A stretch of 64,000 nucleotides of DNA from Anaerolineales bacterium. Lineage in GTDB: Bacteria; Chloroflexota; Anaerolineae; Anaerolineales; UBA4823. This document shows positions 1 to 7,908 of this stretch, piece by piece. The position numbers were made by a program, and so were the translations under genes. The stretch lies in the NCBI GenBank assembly GCA_025057645.1, contig JANXBJ010000002.1, positions 1-64,000 of the forward strand, in the 5' to 3' direction. The stretch's first letter is position 1; each line of letters opens with the position of its first letter. The notes below the pieces were generated by a model, which worked only from the letters and a program-made list of their open reading frames with translations, had not been told where the DNA came from and made no database searches.

Positions 1-3000
1 ACCACCACGGCTGACAACGTTACGACCAATAACTCCTTCACCTTAAATGTCTTGGTGCGTGTCTTGAACGTCTCGGCCAACGTGGATGGCACGACCCTGA
101 CGAATAGCGCCAGTCTGACCTATTGGCCCGGTACTAGCACAACGGACACCACTATCTCCGGCGGGACGCGCACCATTACTGTGGTGGAGCCGCGCATTGC
201 TACTACAAAATTGGTCAGCCCAACGAGCGGTGTGGATGCCGGGGATATTGTTACGTACTCGATTCAGTTCACAAACACCGGCAATAGCACTGCCTATGAT
301 GTGACCGCAGAGGACATTCTTGCTCAAGGTGTGACGTACAACAACGATGCTTCCTGTTCTTTCTTCAACGGTAGCACCCTTGTCCCCATTTCGGTCAGTG
401 TCACGGTCGGCGCTGGCACGCTCACCTTCGATGGCAACCCGGCTGGCTCTTGGGACATTCCAGCTACTAACCCCGATTCCTATATCGCTTGCACGTATAC
501 CGTCACTGCCCAGAGTAGCCTCCACTTAGATGGTGCCCACACCAACACCGTGGATGCGGATTGGTCCTCGCTCAACGGGACAGATGCGAACGAGCGGCTT
601 TATAACGATACAGGCACTTCACCGTTTGATGGGACTCAGGACACAGCCAGCGCCGTCTTCAACAGCCCTGCACCCACCTTTGATAAGAGCGATAACGCTA
701 CCAATCTGCCCATCGGCGCAACCTATACTGTCACCCTCACCTTGACCTCGCCGCTTGGCACGCTGCGCAACCTGACCATCAGCGACACCCTGCCGGCAGG
801 CCTCTTCTACGTCACCGGCACGCAAAGTGTGAGCAGCGGCATCAGTCCTGCGCCGACCTTCAGCGTGAGCGGTCCGAACGACGGCTCGGCACCTGCTACC
901 CTGACTTGGACTTTCGGCGATGCCGTCGTCTCCTCTAGTCCGGTGACCATCACCTATCAAGTAACCGTGGCGAATGTCGCCGGCAACCAGAACGGCGTCA
1001 CGCGCACCAACAGCGCCACGCTCTCGTACAGAGATGCTCAAAACACTCTAAAAACCCTCACAGACACAGATACCATCACCATCGTTGAGCCTGAACTGGA
1101 TATCACCAAGACAGTAGATGACGCAACGCCCGCCTATGGTCAGACCCTGACCTATACCCTGACTGTCTCCCACCTTCCGACCAGCACGGCAACCGCTTAT
1201 GACATTCTAGTCACGGATACCATCCCCTTTGGCCTGACCTATGTTCCCGGCTCGATCTCGGCTCCGGCCGGCTGGGTGGCCGACGATAGCGCTGCCCCAA
1301 CCCTGAGCTGGACTTGCAGCGCTCCGTGCTCGTTGCCTGTGGGAAGCACGGCAACTCTCTCGTATCAGGTTACTGTCACTACGACCTCTCCACCCAATCC
1401 GGGCAATGCGATCACGAACGATGCTCTCCTAAACTGGACCTCCACCAAGGGCGTAAATTCGAATGAGCGCAACGGCTCGGGTGGAATCAACGATTATCGT
1501 GAAACCACTGCCCAAGCCGTCATCCTATACAGCCCTGACCTGACCGTCACCAAGACCGACGGGCAGAACACTTACATCCCCGGCACCTCCTTCTCCTACA
1601 CGATTGTGGTCTCCAATGTCGGGAACGGCGATGCCGTCAACGCCACGCTGAGCGACCCCATCCCGCCGCAGATTACGTCTTGGTCCTGGACGTGTACGCC
1701 CGGCTCCGGCGCTTCCTGCAACGGTTCGGGCGGCTATATCAGCACCGCTTTCAGCGATACTGTCACCATTCCTGCCGGCTCCTCGATCACGTATACCGTT
1801 GTTGTCCAAACTGACCCAGCGGCGACAACCGACCTGACCAACACGGTCTCGGTCAACCTGCCTGCTGGTATGCCTGACCCAACCCCGGCGAATAACACTG
1901 CCAGCGACACCGACACGCCTGACCGACGCGCCGATCTTTCCATCACCAAAGATGACAGCGTGGCTCAGTACGTCCCTGGTGGCACGTTGATCTACACGAT
2001 TATTGTCAGTAATGCCGGTCCGAGCAATGCGCCGAACGCTCTGGTAGGCGATAACATTCCTGCTCATTTCACTTCTTGGACGTGGGCTTGTTCCGGCAGC
2101 ACGGGCGGCGCAAGCGGCTGCGACCCGTATGCTGGCAATGGAAACTTCAGCGATACGGTGAACCTGCCTGTCGGCTCGAGCATCACTTACACCGTTGTGG
2201 CCAACATCGCCTCCTCGGCCACCGGAGATTTGACCAACATTGCCACTGTCCAACCTCCAAGCGGCGTGACCGATCCGACGCCTGAGAACAATACCGCGAC
2301 CGACACCGACACGCAGAGCAGCCAGGCGGCGGTTTCGGTGAGCAAGGATGACGGAGTAACAGACTACATACCGGGCGCCACACTGACCTACACCATTGTG
2401 GTGACGAACACCGGGCCGAGCGATGCGTTGGGCGTGAGCGTGAGCGACCCGATACCGCCTCAATTTTCCTCCTGGTCGTGGACGTGTGTGGGTAGTAGTG
2501 GTGGTGCGAGCGGTTGCACGGGATATAGTGGCAGTGGGGATTTCAGTGATAGTATAGACCTGGCTGGGCCGTTCCCGTCTTCCGTCACGTATCAGGTGGT
2601 GGCGCAGGTGCGCTCTAGTGCGACTGGCGACCTGACCAACACGGTGGCCATCTCGCACCTGGCTGATATCACCCCTGGCGATAACACGGCCAGCGACACC
2701 GATACGCCCAACTATCAAGCCGACCTGTATGTGACGAAGAACGATGGTTCGGTCAGCTACACACCGGGCGTAAATGTCACCTACACGGTGACGATTGGCA
2801 ACGGCGGTCCTAGCGATGTCAACGGTGCGGTCCTGAGCGATAACCTGCCTGCGCAGGCGACCTCCTGGACGTGGGCTTGTTCCGGCAGCACGGGCGGAGC
2901 GAGTGGCTGCGACCCGTACAGTGGCAGTGGGAGCTTTAGTGACACTGTCGACTTGCCCGCTGGCTCGAGCATCACTTACACGGTTGTCGTGGTGATTCCT

Positions 3001-5403
3001 TCTTCGGCGACCGGCGATTTGGTCAACACGGCGAGCATTGCGCCGCCTACTGGGGTGAGCGATCCGGATTCGAGCAACAACACTGCGAGCGACACTGACA
3101 CGCAGAGCAGCCAGGCCGATTTGCGGGTGAGCAAGGATAATGGCGTGACCGAATACGTGCCCGGAACGAGTTTGACCTACACGGTCGTAGTGACCAATTT
3201 GGGACCCAGCGATGCGCTGGGAGCGGTGGTGAGCGACACGCTTCCGGCGCAGTTCACGGCGTGGGAATGGAGTTGTGTGACAAGCAGTGGTGCAACTTGC
3301 AACGGGTCAGGTGGGCAGATCAACACCGATTTCCGTGAAACGGTGAACCTGCCGGCCGGGTCTGTGATCACCTACACCGTCACTGCCCAAATCGCCTCTT
3401 CGGCGACCGGCACGCTGGTCAACAGTGTCACGGTCGATCCGCCGAGCGGTTCAACTGACCCCAATCCCGAAGACAATCGCGATGAGGACCGAGATGAACC
3501 AAACCTGCGCGCTGATCTGTCGATCAACAAGGACGACGGACTGACCGTGATTGCGCCCGGCTCAACCATCACCTACACGGTGACCGTGCGCAATTCGGGC
3601 CCAAGCGATGCGGTAAGGGCGCAGATCAGCGATCCGAAACCCCCCCAGATTCGGGTTTGGAGTTGGAGCTGCAGCCCAAGCGCAGGGGCTACCTGCACCT
3701 CTCAGCCCAATTTGAACAGCGATTTCCGCGACACGGTGAACATCCCCGCAGGCGGTGTGATCACCTACACCGTGGTGGCAACCGTTGACCCTAATGCGAC
3801 CGCCGGAACCCTAGTCAACAGAGCCACCGTCACCCCACCGGAAGGAGTGACCGATCCCGACCCCGGCAACAACGAAGATGACGACCAAGATCCCATCATC
3901 ACTCAACCCGAAGGCGATCTGGTCAAGACAATCCTGGCGAGCAATCAAGACTTCACGCCGCTGCCCAATGTGGCGATCGGGGAAGTGATCACCTACGAGG
4001 TGCGCTTGCGCCTGCCGGCCGCCAGTGTGATGGCCGACCTCGTTTTGACTGACGTGCTCGATCGTGGCTTAGCCTTTATGGGCTGCGATGCAGTAATAGC
4101 TTCAACATCCTTTATCACCACCACACTTCCCGGTGGGTTCGAGGCGGCCTGTAATGACCCCATCAATCCAACGGTGCAGACCGAACCGCCGGGCAGCACC
4201 GACCCAGCCGACCCCGGCCGACGCGTTACCTTCACCTTAGGAGAAGTGCGCAATCAAGGAGCGCAAGATGGCTTTCTGAGCTTGCGCTATCGGGCGGTGG
4301 TGCTCAACAGCGCCGAGAACCGCAGTGATCTCGTACTGCGCAACCGAGCCGAGGTGAGGTGGGCCGGAGGAAGCTTGGTGACTCAGGCGCCAGAGGTAGT
4401 GGTCGTAGAACCGGACTTTATCCTCGAGAAGAAGGCCGATCGCACAACGGCCCTGCCCGGCTCGGTGATCAACTTCACCATAACCCTCCGCCATAGCCCG
4501 CGCAGCCGGGTGGATGCTTTCAACGTGGTGCTGCGCGATACGTTGCCGCCGGGGCTGACGTATATCCCGGGGTCGCTGATCATTCTCGATGGACCGCCCG
4601 GTGGTGTGATTGATGATAGTGCTGCGCCCAAGCTCAAGGTAAGTTGGGGCTACTTCCCGCTGTTGACTAACGGCCGAGCCACGCAAGCGGTGGTGCGGTT
4701 CCAAGCTCGCTTGGGGCAGTTGGAGGCGGGGCAGAAGGTCACCAATGTTGCACGTCTGGAATGGTCAACCTTGCCGGGCGATGTCTCTTCGCCTCAATCG
4801 CCCTATAACCCCGTTTCGACCGAGCGAAATTACTCACCTCCGAGCGAAGTGGACATCCTTGTCGAGGGTTTGGAGATCGAAGTGCCGTTCCTGCCTCAGA
4901 CGGGCTTCCCTGCGGGTCGCATTACCCCTATCCCGGTTCAACCCAAGGACAAAACCTATGCCTCCTTGGGTGACCTGTGGTTGGAGATCCCCAAATTAGG
5001 GGTGCAAGCGAAGGTCATGGGCATTCCGGCGAAAGATCAAGGCTGGGATCTGACTTGGTTGTGGGATCAGGTGGGTTGGTTGGAAGGCACCGCCTTCCCC
5101 ACCCATCGCGGCAATTCAGCGCTCACTGCCCACGTCTATCTGCCCAGCGGCTTGCCCGGCCCGTTCTTGCGCTTGGGCGAACTGCGCTATGGTGATCAGA
5201 TCACTGTTCACTTGGGCAACCAGCGCTACATCTACGAGGTGAGGGAGGTCGATCGGGTCTTGCCGAAGGCGCTCTCAGCCCTGCGCCACGAGGAGTACCC
5301 GTGGCTGACCTTAATTACCTGCAGCCAGTATGACGAGCGGTCGAAGCAATATCGCTATCGCATTATTGTGCGCGCCGTTCTAGTGAGGATAGAGGACACA
5401 TAA
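1..5403 (+). CDS. Giant DUF11-repeat surface protein with LPQTG motif and fused C-terminal sortase domain (5' end outside window)
   Basis: The frame is open from base 1, so the gene begins upstream; 1800 residues are visible. About eleven DUF11-type beta-sandwich repeats run in tandem. Each opens with a motif like ADLSITKDD, continues through TYTIVVSNAGPSDA, and closes with a TDPTPxNNTA-type linker. Such repeats build long extracellular stalks. After the last repeat an LPQTGF motif is encoded at 4891-4908. It is followed by a complete sortase-like domain starting near LWLEIPKLGV (about 4975). The catalytic triad is readable: His in TAHVYL (codon 5131), Cys in LITCSQ (codon 5320) and Arg in YRYRIIVRA (codon 5359). 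A sorting motif next to the enzyme in one chain is unusual. No transmembrane helix follows the LPQTG, so it is not a classical wall-sorting signal. The domain assignments are read from sequence; a self-processing or pilus-like assembly role is inference. Confidence 0.9.
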   Translation, partial: TTTADNVTTNNSFTLNVLVRVLNVSANVDGTTLTNSASLTYWPGTSTTDTTISGGTRTITVVEPRIATTKLVSPTSGVDAGDIVTYSIQFTNTGNSTAYDVTAEDILAQGVTYNNDASCSFFNGSTLVPISVSVTVGAGTLTFDGNPAGSWDIPATNPDSYIACTYTVTAQSSLHLDGAHTNTVDADWSSLNGTDANERLYNDTGTSPFDGTQDTASAVFNSPAPTFDKSDNATNLPIGATYTVTLTLTSPLGTLRNLTISDTLPAGLFYVTGTQSVSSGISPAPTFSVSGPNDGSAPATLTWTFGDAVVSSSPVTITYQVTVANVAGNQNGVTRTNSATLSYRDAQNTLKTLTDTDTITIVEPELDITKTVDDATPAYGQTLTYTLTVSHLPTSTATAYDILVTDTIPFGLTYVPGSISAPAGWVADDSAAPTLSWTCSAPCSLPVGSTATLSYQVTVTTTSPPNPGNAITNDALLNWTSTKGVNSNERNGSGGINDYRETTAQAVILYSPDLTVTKTDGQNTYIPGTSFSYTIVVSNVGNGDAVNATLSDPIPPQITSWSWTCTPGSGASCNGSGGYISTAFSDTVTIPAGSSITYTVVVQTDPAATTDLTNTVSVNLPAGMPDPTPANNTASDTDTPDRRADLSITKDDSVAQYVPGGTLIYTIIVSNAGPSNAPNALVGDNIPAHFTSWTWACSGSTGGASGCDPYAGNGNFSDTVNLPVGSSITYTVVANIASSATGDLTNIATVQPPSGVTDPTPENNTATDTDTQSSQAAVSVSKDDGVTDYIPGATLTYTIVVTNTGPSDALGVSVSDPIPPQFSSWSWTCVGSSGGASGCTGYSGSGDFSDSIDLAGPFPSSVTYQVVAQVRSSATGDLTNTVAISHLADITPGDNTASDTDTPNYQADLYVTKNDGSVSYTPGVNVTYTVTIGNGGPSDVNGAVLSDNLPAQATSWTWACSGSTGGASGCDPYSGSGSFSDTVDLPAGSSITYTVVVVIPSSATGDLVNTASIAPPTGVSDPDSSNNTASDTDTQSSQADLRVSKDNGVTEYVPGTSLTYTVVVTNLGPSDALGAVVSDTLPAQFTAWEWSCVTSSGATCNGSGGQINTDFRETVNLPAGSVITYTVTAQIASSATGTLVNSVTVDPPSGSTDPNPEDNRDEDRDEPNLRADLSINKDDGLTVIAPGSTITYTVTVRNSGPSDAVRAQISDPKPPQIRVWSWSCSPSAGATCTSQPNLNSDFRDTVNIPAGGVITYTVVATVDPNATAGTLVNRATVTPPEGVTDPDPGNNEDDDQDPIITQPEGDLVKTILASNQDFTPLPNVAIGEVITYEVRLRLPAASVMADLVLTDVLDRGLAFMGCDAVIASTSFITTTLPGGFEAACNDPINPTVQTEPPGSTDPADPGRRVTFTLGEVRNQGAQDGFLSLRYRAVVLNSAENRSDLVLRNRAEVRWAGGSLVTQAPEVVVVEPDFILEKKADRTTALPGSVINFTITLRHSPRSRVDAFNVVLRDTLPPGLTYIPGSLIILDGPPGGVIDDSAAPKLKVSWGYFPLLTNGRATQAVVRFQARLGQLEAGQKVTNVARLEWSTLPGDVSSPQSPYNPVSTERNYSPPSEVDILVEGLEIEVPFLPQTGFPAGRITPIPVQPKDKTYASLGDLWLEIPKLGVQAKVMGIPAKDQGWDLTWLWDQVGWLEGTAFPTHRGNSALTAHVYLPSGLPGPFLRLGELRYGDQITVHLGNQRYIYEVREVDRVLPKALSALRHEEYPWLTLITCSQYDERSKQYRYRIIVRAVLVRIEDT
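2077..2129 (+). repeat. 53-bp near-identical coding repeat (second copy 2866-2918)
   Basis: Bases 2077-2129 and 2866-2918 match at 50 of 53 positions by eye. They lie 789 bp (263 codons) apart in the same frame and encode the TWACSGSTGGASGCDPY segment of two DUF11 repeats. Most other repeats in the gene have diverged at DNA level, so this pair suggests recent duplication or gene conversion. Confidence 0.8.
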
Positions 5404-5793
5404 GATAGGTCTCCTCTTGCGGCGTAGGCCTAGGTCAATGACTCCTCTGGTTTGGAGGACGACTCATATGCTTCCGTAGGTGAGTGAGCCTACAGACCTG
5501 CCTGACTGCGGTTCGAGCGGACGCTTCTCTGCCTCCCGGAACTCAGACAGAGATACCCTCTGCGCTGGTGTGTGATTCTCTCTGCCGAAGGAGGGAGGAA
5601 CAGGGTGATTGAATGTGTAAGGAAGATAAAGGACGCTGCTAAGTTGCGGCCTTTTGCAATTTTGCCGCTTAATTGAACCTTAAAAGCCCCGGGTTGTATG
5701 ATCCTAGGAGCGCGCGGTATAATCTTTTCGGGACGCAGATTGCAATCTTGGGGATCGGGGTCTTTTTTGTTTTAAGTCGAACGGGAGAGGTTG
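5404..5793 (+). promoter_or_regulatory. 390-bp gap with a promoter for the regulator gene
   Basis: No convincing gene lies here. A sigma-70-like promoter is visible: TTGTAT at 5694-5699, an 18-bp spacer and TATAAT at 5718-5723. It would start transcription near 5730. The leader carries the palindrome GATTGCAATC (5739-5748) and a T-rich run before the ribosome-binding site GGGAGAGG at about 5782-5789. Confidence 0.6.
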
Positions 5794-6474
5794 ATGCAGG
5801 GAAGGATTCTCTGGATTGAAGCCAAGCGTGCGACAAGAGAGAGCCTGATTGCTCAATTGGAGAGGCGTGGCTTCGAGGTCTGTGTTGTCGAGAGCGGTAA
5901 GGCAGCGTTGCAAGCGCTGGAGAACTTCGACCCGGATGTCGTTATTGTGGATGCGGTGTCGCTGCGTTCCAGTGGAAAGCGCATTTGTCGCTCCCTGCGC
6001 GAGAGATCGAACGGCCTACCGATTGTGCTGATCGCTGAGGACAAGTCCAGGGTGGACGAGGAGTGTGTGACGGTCACGCTGGTTGTGCCCTTCACCATTC
6101 GTAAGTTGCTCAACCGAATCATTCCTCTCCTGCCTTCCGAAGGCCAGAGGATGCTCCGCCGCGGCCCGATCCACTTGGATTTGGAGCTCAGGCGGGTGCG
6201 CTGCCACGGTCGTGAGAGCCGCCTGACCCCTCGCCTGACGAAACTCTTGAAAATCCTCTTGCTTAACGCCGGCAAGGTCGTTGAGCGTGCGATGTTGTTC
6301 CGCGAGGTTTGGGAGACGGACTACCTCGAGGACACTCGCACGCTGGATGTGCACGTTAGCTGGCTGCGCAAGGCCATTGAGCTTGATCCGAAGCGTCCTC
6401 GATATCTGAAAACGCTCCGAGGTGTGGGCTATCGCTTGGACATTTATCCCGAGGCAAACGCTGAAGAAGAGTAG
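5794..6474 (+). CDS. Orphan OmpR/PhoB-like response regulator with degenerate receiver
   Basis: The product has 226 residues. The first ~115 form a receiver-like domain. The remainder is a winged-helix DNA-binding domain of the Trans_reg_C type, with DVHVSWLRKAIELDP and a terminal TLRGVGYRL. The phospho-acceptor aspartate is kept (VVIVDAVS). The usual N-terminal acidic pair is replaced by WIEA, and the conserved switch lysine before PF is absent (LVVPFT). Phosphorylation is therefore doubtful. No histidine kinase is adjacent. The ATG at 5794 is preferred to the TTG at 5791 because of its spacing from GGGAGAGG. Targets are unknown. Confidence 0.85.
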   Translation: MQGRILWIEAKRATRESLIAQLERRGFEVCVVESGKAALQALENFDPDVVIVDAVSLRSSGKRICRSLRERSNGLPIVLIAEDKSRVDEECVTVTLVVPFTIRKLLNRIIPLLPSEGQRMLRRGPIHLDLELRRVRCHGRESRLTPRLTKLLKILLLNAGKVVERAMLFREVWETDYLEDTRTLDVHVSWLRKAIELDPKRPRYLKTLRGVGYRLDIYPEANAEEE

Positions 6475-6504
6475 AAGGGGTCACCCGAAAGCGGTGACCC
6501 CTTT
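6475..6504 (+). terminator. Hairpin terminator after the response regulator
   Basis: A perfect 11-bp stem AAGGGGTCACC/GGTGACCCCTT (6475-6485 with 6493-6503) and a 7-base loop directly follow the stop codon. The T tract after it is short, but the stem is strong and could also serve the convergent minus-strand gene. Confidence 0.75.
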
Positions 6505-6559
6505 GGTTGGTCAACACCAGCAGCAGAAAGACAAGCAGCGATCGGAGGGAGCTATAAAG

Positions 6560-7879
6560 CTATTTGCCGAATTTTGACTGGAGAATGTCCTGCAGGGTGG
6601 GCTGACCGATCTCTTGCAGTTCGTAGCGCACGCGCTGGAAGGGTTTCTCGATCCGAATCACCCGGCTCAGGTCGATCGGTGTGCCAACAAGCACCAAGTC
6701 GACCTCGGCGCGGCGGATGGTCTCTTCGAGCTCGCGAATTTGCTCTCCGCCGTAGCCCATGGCGGGAAGAACTGCACCGGTAGTCGGGTATCTTTCAAAG
6801 GTTGCCTTGATCGAACCCACAGCATAAGGGCGAGGGTCAACGATTTCGGCTGCGCCAAAGCGTTGCGCAGCCACCCAGCCGGCACCGTAAGCCATCTCTC
6901 CGTGGGTCAAGGTCGGGCCATCTTCGATCACGAGCACCCGTTTTCCTCGAATTGCGGCCGGATTGTCGACGAAGATCGGTGAGGCAGCCTCGATGACCAC
7001 GGCATTCGGGTTCAACTCGCGCAGGCTGTTGCGCACTTGGATCACGGCCTGCGGGTTGGCCGTGTCGACTTTGTTGATCACGAAGACATCGGCCGCACGG
7101 GCGTTAGCTTCCCCCGGGTGGTAGGTTCTTTCGTGGCCCGGGCGGTGCGGGTCGGCAACCACAATATGCAGGTCTGGCTTGTAAAAGGGCAGATCGTTAT
7201 TGCCCCCGTCCCACAGGATGATATCCACCTCCTGCTCTGCCTGACGGAGGATGCGTTCGTAGTCGACCCCGGCATAGACGATCAAGCCATTGTCGAGATG
7301 GGGTTCATACTCCTCGCGCTCCTCAATGGTGCACTGCTGCTCGTCCAGGTCTCGGTGACTGGCAAAGCGTTGCACGGCTTGTTTGGCAAGATCGCCATAG
7401 GGCATTGGATGGCGAACGGCAGCCACCCGGTAGCCCATTTGGCGCAGAATCTTTGAGACCCGCCGAGTGGTCTGGCTCTTCCCGCAGCCGGTGCGTACGG
7501 CGCACACCGCTACAACCGGCTTTGTGGACTTTAGCTGGGTGTGACGGGTGCCCAACAGGGCAAAATCTGCACCGGCCGCCAGAACTTGCGAGGCCTTGTG
7601 CATCACGTGTTCGTGAGGCACATCTGAGTAGGCAAAAACCACTTGATCCACTTCTTTTTCTCGGATCAGTTTGATCAAATCGTCCTCGGGGTAGATAGGG
7701 ATTCCCCGAGGGTATCTTGGGCCGGCTAGCTCCGGTGGGTATAGCCGTCCCTCGATGTTAGGAATCTGGGTGGCGGTGAAAGCCACCACTTCGACCTCGG
7801 GGTTGTTGCGGTAAAACACGTTGAAGTTGTGGAAGTCACGACCAGCCGCCCCCATGATCAGAATTCGAGTAGCACACAT
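6560..7879 (-). CDS. Cyclic 2,3-diphosphoglycerate synthetase-like GTPase
   Basis: The product has 439 residues. The start at 7879 (MCATRILIMGAAGRD) is chosen because GAAGGAGC precedes it and because an upstream extension would overlap argS. It has a Rossmann-like N-terminal domain with GAAGRDFHNF, then a P-loop NTPase core containing VRTGCGKSQT. Further on are a DGGNND motif and an NKVDTA-type nucleotide motif. This layout matches the family named for archaeal cyclic 2,3-diphosphoglycerate synthetase, which also has many bacterial members of unproven function. It starts 29 bp after argS ends, so the two are probably co-transcribed. Whether it makes the thermoprotectant cDPG here cannot be told from sequence. 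Confidence 0.75.
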   Translation of the reverse strand: MCATRILIMGAAGRDFHNFNVFYRNNPEVEVVAFTATQIPNIEGRLYPPELAGPRYPRGIPIYPEDDLIKLIREKEVDQVVFAYSDVPHEHVMHKASQVLAAGADFALLGTRHTQLKSTKPVVAVCAVRTGCGKSQTTRRVSKILRQMGYRVAAVRHPMPYGDLAKQAVQRFASHRDLDEQQCTIEEREEYEPHLDNGLIVYAGVDYERILRQAEQEVDIILWDGGNNDLPFYKPDLHIVVADPHRPGHERTYHPGEANARAADVFVINKVDTANPQAVIQVRNSLRELNPNAVVIEAASPIFVDNPAAIRGKRVLVIEDGPTLTHGEMAYGAGWVAAQRFGAAEIVDPRPYAVGSIKATFERYPTTGAVLPAMGYGGEQIRELEETIRRAEVDLVLVGTPIDLSRVIRIEKPFQRVRYELQEIGQPTLQDILQSKFGK

Positions 7880-7908
7880 CCGCTTTGCTCCTTCAAGCAA
7901 GATTATTT

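Noticed and set aside
1525-2718. 397-codon open frame on the minus strand inside the DUF11 gene
   Set aside because: It is a shadow of the repetitive GC-rich coding strand: low-complexity Arg/Gly/Thr product, no family match, no ribosome-binding site, and its repeats mirror those of the sense protein.
2077-2918. Spaced similar DNA segments that might be taken for a CRISPR-like array
   Set aside because: The repeats are in-frame protein domains of about 130 residues, not short repeats with unique spacers, and no cas genes are present.
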